Shown: in pieces, positions 33,785-44,309 of the stretch | Numbering within the stretch: the stretch's first letter is position 1 | How the letters are laid out: each line of letters starts with the position of its first letter | Program-made: the position numbers and the translations under genes | Assembly (NCBI RefSeq): GCF_958450345.1 | Contig: NC_088781.1 | Coordinates: 42,767,357 to 42,831,356 of the forward strand | Direction of reading: 5' to 3' | DNA: 64,000 nucleotides | DNA from: Calliphora vicina | Lineage: Eukaryota; Arthropoda; Insecta; Diptera; Calliphoridae | Notes under the pieces: generated by a model | The model's database searches: none | Told to the model about the DNA's origin: nothing | What the model saw: only the letters and a program-made list of their open reading frames with translations

Positions 33785-34490
33785 CCCAGCAGTTCTAGGA
33801 GACTGTCCGGAACTAGTGATTTTACCTATCATTTAGGGTGACAACTAGTTACATAACTTCTTATGTGACTATTTATTTGAACAAGTGCCTGTCCTAAGCA
33901 GTGTATTAATTGCCCTTATTTGGATTACAATGAGACTGTCTGAGTGCTGGTCCAAGGTAGTCAACGCATTGGATACACATACTAGCTACCTAACTGGTTA
34001 CTTGATCAGCTACATAACTAGTTGTATACGGGTCCTAATTGACCTTAAATAGTCAGTTAAAAAGACATCTCATAAAAATTTAGCTTATAAACAATCCATC
34101 CATCGACAACTCTCCAATAGATTACTTCTTCTGGTGGCTAAAATAATTACTTTCTAAAGTGCATTACAAAATAAATGTTTAAAGTGACTACCCTCTAGGT
34201 TACTTAGAGACACTAAAGTGACAATTAACTTCATGCTAGATTAAATTGAATGTATGTATAAAGAAATCAATTGACTTCTCTCTGCACTACAAAGAGTACA
34301 TACGTGTGACCCAAAACATATAAATTGGAGTCAGCCAAGTGACAATTACTGTCTATAAAGGATACATTGATTACTTCTTCAAAAGCTTGGAACTATAAAA
34401 AAATCAAACTTTCTAAACTCTCAATCTTTCTTTCTAGTCTTCTTGTGCAGTGATCGATTCGGCTGATGATCAGCACTAACAATTGGGTCA
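33785..34490. repeat. Dispersed repeat family F, longer copy
   Basis: Begins CCCAGCAGTTCTAG. Its part 34175-34375 matches 36703-36900: 'AAGTGACTACCCTCTAGGTT', 'GCTTAGAGACAC'-like, 'ATGACCCAAAACATA'-like and 'GACAATTACTGTCTATAA'. The second copy ends near ACTGCTGGG, so the family may have CCCAGCAG...CTGCTGGG inverted ends. No coding capacity. Class unknown. Confidence 0.45.
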
Positions 34491-35565
34491 TAACAAAACA
34501 ATAATACTAATAAATGGAGACTATACCTGATAATTTTATATCTTTACAACCAGTTTGAGGTTTATTATTACAAAAATTTATTAGGGTTATAAATTGAAAC
34601 ATTTTGGTTTATAGCAATGTTTTCAATATTGTTAGCAGAGGAAAACATATGAAATTGCTGCCTTTATTTTACAAAAACTTCCTTATTAGCTTCATTCAAA
34701 ATCTAGTGTTTTAAAATTTTTCTGCAAAATAACTAAAATAAAACAATACAAAATAATAAAAATGTTCATTATAAATAATATAATAATATGTACTAATAAT
34801 AATAATAATAACTTTATATCAATGTACCTTGTTTAAACAGGATGTTTTTTTATACCATCAAATGAAAATATAAAATACATTACTATTTAAGTTTAGTTAA
34901 TAAGTTGTTTTATTATTATCTTTTTTTTATTTTTATTATTATTTTTTTTATTAATAGTTATTTTATAATGTTTAATTATTATTTAGTTTTTATATATGAA
35001 CATTTTTTTTTCTGTTTAATTTAAACTAAGTAAATATTTTTAAGATTTTATTACCTTTTTTGCATTGTAGTATACAAAATAATTATATATATAAAACAAA
35101 TGAAAGAAAATCCTCTAGTTAGTGAAATAAATTTTTAGTAAAAATAATATAATAATTAAATAAAAAAACAAATTAAGAAACAAAATACCAACATTATATT
35201 TTGACTAAATGTTTTCATTTATTTTTTTAATTTTTTTTAAGAAAAAAAATTGTAAGCAAAATAATTGAATTGGTAAACATGAAAATGATAATTGTTAATG
35301 AAAAATAAAATTAAATAAATGTGTACCTACCAAAAAGAAATATTTAAAAAACAAACAAAAAAACATAAAAATTAATAAAAAAAACAATAAAATAAAAATA
35401 TGTATGTGGACATAAAAAAATTTAAAAAAAAATAAAGTGTTTTATTTATAAAATTTATAAAACTAGCTTTAGCAATTCTGATCCATAATGATTACACTCA
35501 AAGCCTCCCAGCAAAAACTCTACTTACCTAGTAAGTCAGCAAGTAATATTGGAGATAAATCATTA
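34491..35565. other. Extremely AT-rich stretch
   Basis: AT-rich with an AAT microsatellite near 34793-34812 and long A/T runs. No gene. Confidence 0.45.
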
Positions 35566-36214
35566 TTATACCCTACCCCTTCGTGAGAAGGTTATATATA
35601 AGTTTTTCATTCCGTTTGTAAGTATATATATATTCTGGATCCTTATAGATAGCGGAGTCGATTAAGCCATGCCCGCCTGTCTGTTGAAATAAATTTTCTG
35701 AAGACCCTAGATATCTTCGGGATCGAAATCTTCAATAATTCTGTCAGACATGCTTTCGAGAAGTTTCCTATTTAAAATCAGAAAAATCGGTCCACAAATG
35801 GCTGAGATATGAGGAAAAAACCGGGACAACCTCGATTTTTGACCTACATATATCTGGATTACTAAGTCATTAATATAGACAATATGGATATCTAATTATA
35901 GATATTTCAAAGACCTTTGCAACGACGTATATAAGACCATATTAAGTTGGACCTACAAGGGGTCAAAATCGGAAAAAATATTATTTAACCCGAATTTTTT
36001 TTTCACCAAAAAAAAATTAAACAAAAAATTTTTTTTTTAAATTTAAAAAAAAAAATTTTAAATAATTAAGAAAAAAATTTTTCCAATAAATTAAAAAACA
36101 ACTTTGGAAAAAAAATTAATTTTGTTTACCTAAAAATATTTAAAATTTTTATTTTGAAGTATAATTTGGTGAAGGGTATATAAGATTCCGAATATAGCTC
36201 TCATACATGTTTTT
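35566..36214 (+). mobile_element. DINE-1/Helentron-like element, family A, copy 2
   Basis: Same structure as 23131-23786: TTATACCCTACCCCTTCGTG start, 'GATAGCGGAGTCGATTAAGC' core, long A/T tract, GGGTATATAAG near the 3' end. Its terminal hairpin is damaged: GATTCCGAATATAG lacks the central GGCACAGC, so one hairpin arm and loop are deleted. Confidence 0.65.
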
Positions 36215-36702
36215 GTTCGTGATTTGACAGAATTCATGTGTCTCGGTTGCAAATGTACTTACATACATCCACTCCAAGAATATGTAGCTAAAAAAACAGA
36301 AACAAAATAGGGAATTGAACCGGCATGCTCGATTGTTTTTTTTTATTGACCGTTTTCTATAAAATAACAGTTCATTTTCATTTTAAATTAGACATATTTT
36401 TTATCGATTTTTGCTCTTTCCTAATGGAGAGGTGTTAAAAATTTAGATTTTAATTTTTTTCGGAAATAACTGAAGAAATTTTTTTACCATAAAATATTTT
36501 TTCTCTTATAAAAAAATGTTTTAGGTCGGAATTACTATGGCGTTATATAGTACATCGTTGTCATTGAAATATCTGTCATTAGATAGTGACAATTGAATTC
36601 ACGAAAGGTGAAATAAATTAAACCGAATGAGAATTATATCAACACAGTTTGTATAAAACCAGTTTGTACGAATTACTCACAAAAAACTGCAGTACATAAG
36701 AA
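36215..36702. other. Spacer
   Basis: AT-rich DNA without recognised feature. Confidence 0.3.
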
Positions 36703-36905
36703 ACGTTTAAGGTGACTACACTCTAGATTGCTTAGAGACACTTAAGTGAAAATTGTCTTCACGCTAGATTACATGGGATGTATAAAGATGTATAAGAACA
36801 TATACGTCTCAAATGACCCAAAACATATGAATTTTAGTCAACCCAGTGATCAGACATTAGTGACAATTACTGTCTATAACGGATACATTGACAACTTGCT
36901 TAACT
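36703..36905. repeat. Dispersed repeat family F, second copy
   Basis: Homologous to 34175-34375 in the same orientation, with a few indels. A 98-codon frame starting at 36746 runs through this repeat and into family E and is not a gene. Confidence 0.45.
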
Positions 36906-36952
36906 GCTGGGCTGTGTTTGGTCTTTCACAGGAGATTTTCCGCTCTATGTAT

Positions 36953-38467
36953 CAGGCCTGTCACACATTTTCTTCGGAATGGTTTCAATTCCGTAGTTTT
37001 TATTTCGATCGATTTAGTTTTAGGTTCTTTAGATTCCGTTAAATTTATTAATTCCAAAAATATTTAATAATTCTGTATTTCTGATTTTAATTTGACAGTG
37101 CACAGTGGGGCAGAATCAAAATTGTTTGGAAATAAATCTGGCATTTCTAAACGGCTGGTCTGATCGGAATAAAATTCGACGTGGGCGTAGCCAAGGAGAA
37201 TTCGAATTCAAATGATCCAGGGACACGTGCCATATTTTTTGTTTCCCACCCGATTTCAAAGATTTTTATATTTTTGGAAAGCGTTCGGTTAGGCCTGGCT
37301 TGCGTGCGCCAATTATAGGCATTTCAAAATTTAAATTTTAAAATTTTGCCATTCCTTGGTCCTCTTTTTTAAAATGGACCGAATGGACAGCTAAATTACA
37401 AATAATATACAAAAGATTTCAGAGCAATATCAATTATGTATCCAAAAATAAACGATTTTCAATTTAAAAATTTAGAAAATATTAAATTTTTGCTTTTTTT
37501 GGGCGAAAATGTGATTTAACTCTTTTTTTTATTAAAAAAAAACTTTCTTTAAGAACATATAACAATTTTATGTTTTTCTGTAAGGTACATTTTGGTATAA
37601 AAAATGTGTTCTATTTTTCGAACATGTCGGCCTTACGCCCTTCGCAAATTGACATATTTTTTATCAAAATTTCAACATTGGACCACATGTTCTAAAATAC
37701 CAAAGCTGGGATCAGAAAACAGAAAGCAGCTTTTGAAACCTTGATATGTTCCCTATTTATCTCCAAAGCATTTCCCCAGCCCCGAAGGAAATGTGGATCC
37801 TATGGGCAAAATTGTAAAAAATACCATTTTTGGGATTTTCGCTCCAATTTTTAGAAATTGCGGGATTCCCTTTGACCTTTTGACAAGTTTTTTCACACCT
37901 TGTTATTTAGAATGATAAACTTAAAAAACGCTGAAAATTTCATTGAGTTTCGTTAATAAATAAAGATTTTATTACATATTACATATTTATTTAGATTCTA
38001 AAACCAAAATTTATATCAAACTTTTAATAGGATTGCAAATATTAGGAACAATTTGATCCACATTTATTCAAACAAATTTTTTTGTTTAGATAAGTTAATT
38101 TTAGTTCTTACAAAACAAAATTTCAAGTCAATATCTCAATTAGATTCTAAAATATGCCACTTTTAAAACTCAGTCTTTCAAAAATATTGCACATTCTGAT
38201 CGGACCAGCCGTTTAGAAATACCAGATTTATTTCCAAAAAATTTCGATTCAGCCCCACTGTGCAGTGTTTTATATATTAAAACAAAATTGAAGTTTTTGA
38301 TGGGGAAATTAATTTAGAAAAACAAATAATTACAAAGAAATATCAATTCCACTTTTAAACTGAAAGTGATTTCATTCCAAAAGAAATTTTTGTTTTACTT
38401 TTTCTGAAGAAGCGAAATACAGAATTAATTCCACTTTCGATCGAAATGGAATTCTGTGACAGGTCTG
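36953..38467. repeat. TIR repeat family E, copy 1, interrupted by a 1162-bp insertion
   Basis: Left end CAGGCCTGTCACA at 36953 and right end TGTGACAGGTCTG at 38467 are inverted repeats. Left part (36953-37100) and right part (38263-38467) together match the uninterrupted copy at 42919-43242: 'GGAATGGTTTCAATTCCGTA', 'ATATTTAATAATTCTGTATT', 'AAACTGAAAGTGATTTCATT' and 'TCGATCGAAATGGAATTCTG'. The element at 37101-38262 splits it. Confidence 0.7.
37101..38262. mobile_element. Non-autonomous TIR element with CACAGTG termini (Transib/RAG-like ends)
   Basis: The first and last 70 bp are inverted repeats with six mismatches. Both termini read CACAGTGGGGC inward, so each end begins with CACAGTG. The 5-bp direct repeat CAGTG flanks the element (37096-37100, 38263-38267). 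The uninterrupted family E copy shows one CAGTG at 43057-43061, supporting a 5-bp target duplication. Transib transposons have CACWRTG-like termini and 5-bp duplications, and CACAGTG is also the V(D)J signal heptamer; assigning this element to Transib is inference. The 1.0 kb interior has no open frame of interest, so it is a deletion derivative or MITE. Confidence 0.7.
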
Positions 38468-39380
38468 TATATTTCTCTATGGTTTTCAGTTTTACAGTGA
38501 ATGTTATTGAGCACTAAAATTGATTTACACCAGGGCTTCGGATAAATTAGTTCAATACTAAAATCTTAGTTCAGAATTGAAAATTATCAACAAATAATTT
38601 TTTCGAAACCATTACAAAACTATTTCTTTAGCTTAATTCAAATGCTTTTATTTGAATACAATTCATTCATAGTGGAATAAATACACAATGAAATTAATTC
38701 ATAATAGAATTCAACTTTTGAACAATTAAATTTTAGTTAATGAAAATCAGGTATGTGATCGATTTCGAAAATTAAACGTTTTCATTACGAACTTGAAAAT
38801 TATGAATTTATTGTTATAGTTTTGTATTTCTATTATTTTCATTATTTTCTATTATTTTCAATTAATTTGTTTTACATTTCATGTCTTTCGTTTCGTTCAG
38901 TAAATCGAGTGATTTTAAAACGAATAATTGACAAATGAATATTCTTCAAATTGTACAATTTTAAAATTGCTAAAAATTGTATTGTTTCTGAAATTCGACA
39001 AATAACTAAAGGCAAAGGGACGTTCGATCACTGTAGATGAGTGTTCCGATAGCTCCATCTATAAATATATAAATATTACTGCAAGAATTTACAATTCTAA
39101 AAACAAATCTTTCACAATTTTTAACTTAGGACTTGAACCAATGAAAATAAAAGTTAGGGAATAAAATATTTGTTATTTAGCTGGCGAAATATTAGAAGAA
39201 TCGCAATTAATAATCAAAATATTAACTTAGATTAAAGTGGAGTTGAATGTGATGGAGAATGTGATTTTGAAACGGTCATCGAAAGTGATATTGAGTATGA
39301 CATTTATAATGATAAAGTTGAAATAGACAAAGGCCATGATCTTAAAATATGTATATAAGTGATGTTATTAACCGCGTACG
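38468..39380. other. AT-rich spacer
   Basis: No gene or complete element. A phrase 'CTAAAATCTTA.TTC.GAATT' near 38560 recurs near 46553. Confidence 0.3.
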
Positions 39381-39633
39381 TAAGGCAATAACATGTGAAA
39401 TTTTGTTCCCATGAAATATCCATTTCCCTCGAAGGGAAAATTGCTATCGGGAATATCATGATGAACTTTACATTACAATAGTTGATTTTATTCGTAACAG
39501 CTGTTTATTGTTTACAAAATTCCATCTAAAAATTTCACAACAAGGGGAATTTTTTCACGTGAACAAAGTTGATGAACGAAAAAAGGAAAAGGGAAAATAT
39601 TTCATGTGAAATGTTGATTCGCGTTAGGGGTGA
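39381..39633 (-). mobile_element. MITE family D, copy 2 (inverted)
   Basis: Reverse-orientation homologue of 20517-20757 over nearly the whole length, ending with the complement of the ACCCCTAACGCGAATCAAC-type end at 39610-39633. Numerous substitutions show that the copies are old. Confidence 0.55.
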
Positions 39634-41449
39634 ATAAATCGAATGATAAACAGAAATATTGCAAACTAAGTTAGTTTTTGGTGCAAGAAAAGTATGGAGT
39701 TCGTCTTATACATGATTTTGAACATCGTTGAACATCTTTTTCTAACATGGTAATAAACTTTTTTCGCATTTGAAATGCATCAATCATGCACTGCCTGACT
39801 TCAATTTAGCCACGATCACTGACAATGATATCAAACTTTGGACAGATTCCCATTATTGTGTAATTCCCCAACACCACTTTATTAAGCAAAGATTCGGCAA
39901 AGTTGATAGAGCTTGATGTATAATACAATTTGTTATAAATAATTTAGAAATAGTGAATAATTAATTTACTAAAGAATTAGTTACATATGTACTCAATTTA
40001 AAACCCGAATTAATGAACGACATAAAAAAGTTCTTAATTCGTTTATATTGTATTTGAATTCAGGATCATGTCCAACTAGCTTAAATTTTTAAAACATAGC
40101 TCCAAAACGGAAACTAATGGGTTTGCTAGTCAATTGTTTTGTAGATTGTTCGGCAGTTAATCTGATCAGAATATTTCTGTTGACAATTTAGTGATGGACT
40201 TTGTTTTCGAATGTCAAAACTTCATTCTTTACTTTTTTAAAAAAAATTTAATTATTCGAATAATTCGATTAATTTTAAACGTGTGATCGAATTATTCGAA
40301 CAAGTTAAAATCTCTTATACCAATTATTCGTTTTATTCGAACAAGAGAAAAATTGAATAATTAGAAAACCCTAATTTTTACCATTGATAAGAAAGTAAAC
40401 TAAACCAATTTTTATTTTATTTATAATTATTTATTTACCCATTTGTATATATTACTAATTCTTTGTAATTTTGTTTTATTTTTTTATAATAATAATCATT
40501 TCAATGTACCTTATAACCAATAACTATTAATATTAGATAAATGACTAAGTTTTGTTTTTATTTTTCTTTTGTTTTTAATTTATTATAAGTATTAAATAGT
40601 AGATACTTTTAAATGTTGAGTAATTTTTTTATTTAAAAAATATTATTAGAGATATATCAATGAATACAAATATAAAATAGTTAGCTGAAAAAAAGCAACA
40701 GATTAAAAATAGTAGTTTTACAAATTGTTTAAGATTTTAGTTGAGGTAAAAGAGGTAAGAATGAAATTTGGAGGAAACATGCGAAACAGATTTACTAAGA
40801 AATTCCCAAAAATAAATAATTTATTTAAGCTTTATGGAAGATAATTTGTTTTGAATCTATACTCTATTAGAAGTTTTATTAAAAATTTATCTAACTAGTG
40901 AAGAACTAAAATATTTTAGAAAGAAATTGGGAAGCAATGTTGAAACAGATTTACTAAGAATTTCGCAAAACAAACATTTTATTTGAGATAATTGAAGGGA
41001 TTTTATGTTGAATATATGTATACGCCAGCAGCTAGGTTCGAATGATATTTATTAAAAATGTATCTAACTAGCAAAGAAATAAAATATTTATTTTTTAAAG
41101 GATACAACCAAATTTAAAACTGAATTTTTTCTAATAAAACTAAAAAATTTTTGAGTAATTTAATTAAAAATTATTAGTAAATAGCAAGAAATTAGAAAAA
41201 AATTTAAAATTTAAAAACAAATAGCTAAAATGAAGAATTACAATACATTCAGCATACAAATTCAAATATACGAATCGAGTTAAGGAGTAACCCACAAAGT
41301 CATGATTCGGTCTGTAGAACCGAACAGTCATTTGAGTTAAATTTTAAAAATTTGGACAACGAAAACATGCATGAATATTTGTCAGAAGTTACATATGTCG
41401 GATCGGACTTGATTTTTTTTAAATATGTATGTCGAGTGTAACACTGTTA
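39634..41449. other. AT-rich spacer
   Basis: 40250-40390 is rich in ATTCGAATAA-type palindromic phrases. 40840-41100 shows a local duplication around 'GAAACAGATTTACTAAGAA' (near 40785 and 40943). No gene. Confidence 0.35.
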
Positions 41450-41830
41450 CACAGAACCATGTTGGGACAGTTTTTATTGCTCTAAATTGATGAATAGGAA
41501 CTGATGGTTACAATGCACACACACTATTGAGAGACAATGGATATTTTGAAGAATGCGTTCTTGTTTTGAAGATTTACAGTGACCGGCAAGATCGCTTGAA
41601 TTATAGTTTCAGATTTCATACTTTATCGTTCTTTTTTTCAAGTCACGGATGTATGTGAACAAGCCACAGTGTCTGAAAGTTCTTAATGAGAATAGCCGAC
41701 AAGAATACCAAAACTTATTACCCAAAGTTTTCGCCAGATCGTTTATCAACAATATAAACGCTCATTTAACCGATATGATCATCCAAAGTCAAGTGAAGGC
41801 AAGCTGTTTTTCATACAACAACCAATGTTG
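41450..41830 (+). pseudogene. Possible Tc1-type transposase C-terminal relic
   Basis: Around 41570 a translation close to 'LQ*PARSLELNYS' recalls the WPA.SPDLNPIE block that precedes the third catalytic acid. The end around 41700-41810 recalls the following PRR/LV.S..-type segment. Frames are broken and the match is weak. Confidence 0.3.
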
Positions 41831-42918
41831 GATTTGACAGTTCTTTAAACAGTTGGCAGCTTATTAGTTTCTAGAAGTTATTAGGTTACTTCTACATAAT
41901 ATTTACTACATAATTTCTTTTTTTTTGGAAATTTGCGTGACATTTATTTTAAATTCGCGAATAAAAATTTCACTTCCGAGCGAATTCAAGACTATGTAAC
42001 TTGAATTAACAAGTTATCGTTTGATTCATAAAACTCATGTTTAATTTAAAACATCTTGAAAGATCCACACAACAGTTGCCAATTTAGCATTAAGAATTTT
42101 ATCAAGAATAAATATGAATTAACTGTATGTGATGGAGATAGATCGTTTTCAAAATGATAAATTTGAAAGATTGTAATGAATTTGGTTAGATTAGCGGGTT
42201 ATCATTTTCTTCCATAATACAGCCCAGATGACAAATATCAAGTAATTGAAAATAACTTAGTCAACAAATGTGACTAAAATTGGTTTAAATGTATCAGAAC
42301 GAAACAAGTAAATTCATCAAAAGTATTTTTTGTTTCAATGCTATTTGTTTTTAAAAACGATTTCAATCAACTGCCTTGAAATTTTAAATTATATATGCTC
42401 GAATTATATCCTCACTATAATTCTTCGTTCCTTGATAGAAAATTTTTGTAATAAATTCTCCTGACGAACATTATTCGTAAGTTGATAGATGATTTTGAAA
42501 ATAACCTGTTTTTCAAGTATTATTGGCTTTGTCAAGTCTTAATTAAAAAAAATATTATTCGCTTGTATGACTTATTGATGTATGCGGCAAAAATTGCAAT
42601 CAAATGTAATTCGCTATATTTTTTCTAGCCTTAAACGAATTAATGTTTTATACATTAATTAAGCTTTATAAAATATCCCATTGTATTAATTTAATGTAAG
42701 CAAAAATGCTTCACATCCATGAAATTTTGTGGCAGTTTTAAAGGATGTTATCTACAGTTGCTTGTTTATAATATTTATGTGCGCACTTTTTGGAGCTCAT
42801 ATTTGAGTTTGAAGGACTTATCTACAGTTCAAAAACTATAAATCGTCTGGGCGTGACAGTTGGATACTCGTACAGTTAAGAACTTTATTTTTTCAAAAAA
42901 AAAAAAACAATATCAATG
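41831..42918. other. AT-rich spacer
   Basis: No supported feature. Confidence 0.35.
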
Positions 42919-43242
42919 CAGTCACACAATTAGTTTGGAATGGTTTCAATTCCGTAGTTTTTATTCTGATCGATTTCGTTTTAGGCTCTTCAGATCCCGT
43001 ATAATTTGTTAATTCTAAATATATTTAATAATTCTGTATTTCAGATTTTAATTTGACAGTGTGTTTTTTTTTATTAAAAAAAAAGTGAAGTTTTGTGCTA
43101 CAGAAATTGATTAAAAAAAAACATTTTAGTAAAACTGAAAGTGATTTCATTCCGAAAGAAATTTTCGTTTTACTTTTTCTGAAAACGAGAAATACGGAAT
43201 TAATTCCACTTTCGATCGAAATGGAATTCTGTCACAGGCCTG
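42919..43242. repeat. TIR repeat family E, copy 2 (uninterrupted)
   Basis: 324-bp copy matching 36953-37100 plus 38263-38467, with an eroded left end (CAGTCACAC) and a good right end (GTCACAGGCCTG). It carries the single CAGTG (43057-43061) that is duplicated around the CACAGTG-ended insertion in copy 1, and so acts as a natural empty site. Confidence 0.7.
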
Positions 43243-43971
43243 TATGATGGCGACTACAACGCTCAAAACTGAGTAATATGAGGCAATTTGGTGCTTGTGC
43301 CAGCACACCACTCAACGATATCTGAATTGAATTCTAATTCAATTTATATTTCTATACTTAACTATCGCTGTTTCTTTTTATGTATTCTTTTTAGATAACA
43401 CAAAGTTTAAACTTAGTTGACCCAAATGAGCTGTAACTAACATCGATAGCGAGCAAGGTGAAAACGAAAATAGAATCCTGATAGAACATTCCATTAATTC
43501 TACATTTTTATATTCATACAGTAGGTGATGACTGTTTATTTTTTGTTCTTCAGTTTTGTTTTTTTAGAGATTGCCTTCTCCTTTCATCTTTTCTTTTCAG
43601 GGGACAAATTCTCCCATTTCGTAACCAAAATAAATTTCGAAAGCTTATTAGAATTCGAGAGAAAACTAGCCCGCTAGAAATTATAAATTTCTATACATTT
43701 TATTCGATAGAGAATCCCAAAAATAATACGAATCACATTGGCTAGTATCACATTCGCTAGTATACGAATGCGAGAATTAGCCCGTAGGTATCTCAAAACT
43801 ACAAAATGTGTGGAGCCTAAACTTTAACGAATTCGCTAGCGAACAAAGTGAAAACAAACATTTGTCTATCGCAGATAATACAGTAGTTGATTGCTGTCTA
43901 CATTTTGTTCTTTATGCTTTTTGGGAGAAAAGCACCAAATTAGTGGATCCTGTAACTAATTCCTTCGCAAA
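43243..43971. repeat. Diffuse repeated DNA
   Basis: Phrases 'GAGCTGTAACTAACATCG', 'CGAACAAAGTGAAAAC' and 'CCTGATAGAACATTC' recur at 43430-43500, 43830-43860, 44460-44520 and 44585-44640, suggesting several partial copies of one unidentified repeat with about 500-bp spacing. No gene. Confidence 0.35.
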
Positions 43972-44206
43972 CAATGGGCGTGTTCGAAAATGAATCACTG
44001 CGCTGAATCTGATGCGCAGTACGTTCTAAAATGCAAAAGTTGGCAAAACTGCAAATGTCTTGAGTTCTAAAAAGCAACAGTGAAACAGATGATGCGCAAA
44101 AAACGATCAAACATCACAAAAATGGGCAGTGTTGGCAACTTTTGCATTTTAGAATGTACTGCGCATCAGATGCAGCGCAGTGATGCATTTCCGAAAAGGC
44201 CCATTG
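43972..44206. mobile_element. Foldback MITE with 81-bp TIRs
   Basis: Left arm 43972-44052 (CAATGGGCGTGTTCGAAAAT...) and right arm 44126-44206 are inverted copies with a handful of mismatches, separated by a 73-bp spacer. They share 'CACTGCGCTG.ATCTGATGCG' and 'CTAAAATGCAAAAGTTG'. A third, partial right end recurs at 44257-44306. The 118-codon frame through this region repeats 'QMQRSDAFPKRP' because of that duplication and is not a gene. Confidence 0.7.
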
Positions 44207-44256
44207 TCTGCGCATCAGCATCAGCTAATTTACATCAGCATCGCAAACTAATCACA

Positions 44257-44306
44257 GATGCGCATCAAATGCAGCGCAGTGATGCATTTCCGAAAAGGCC
44301 CAATGT
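44257..44306. repeat. Extra copy of the MITE right end
   Basis: 'GATGCGCATCAAATGCAGCG' to 'CCGAAAAGGCCCAATG' duplicates the right end at about 44160-44206 in direct orientation, about 100 bp away. Likely a truncated second insertion or a one-sided duplication. Confidence 0.55.
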
Positions 44307-44309
44307 GAA

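Noticed and set aside
34790..34815. AAT microsatellite as a possible origin or regulatory site
   Set aside because: It is a short simple repeat in AT-rich DNA with no supporting context.
36746..37042. 98-codon plus-strand frame
   Set aside because: It runs through repeat family F into family E and has no homology-like features.
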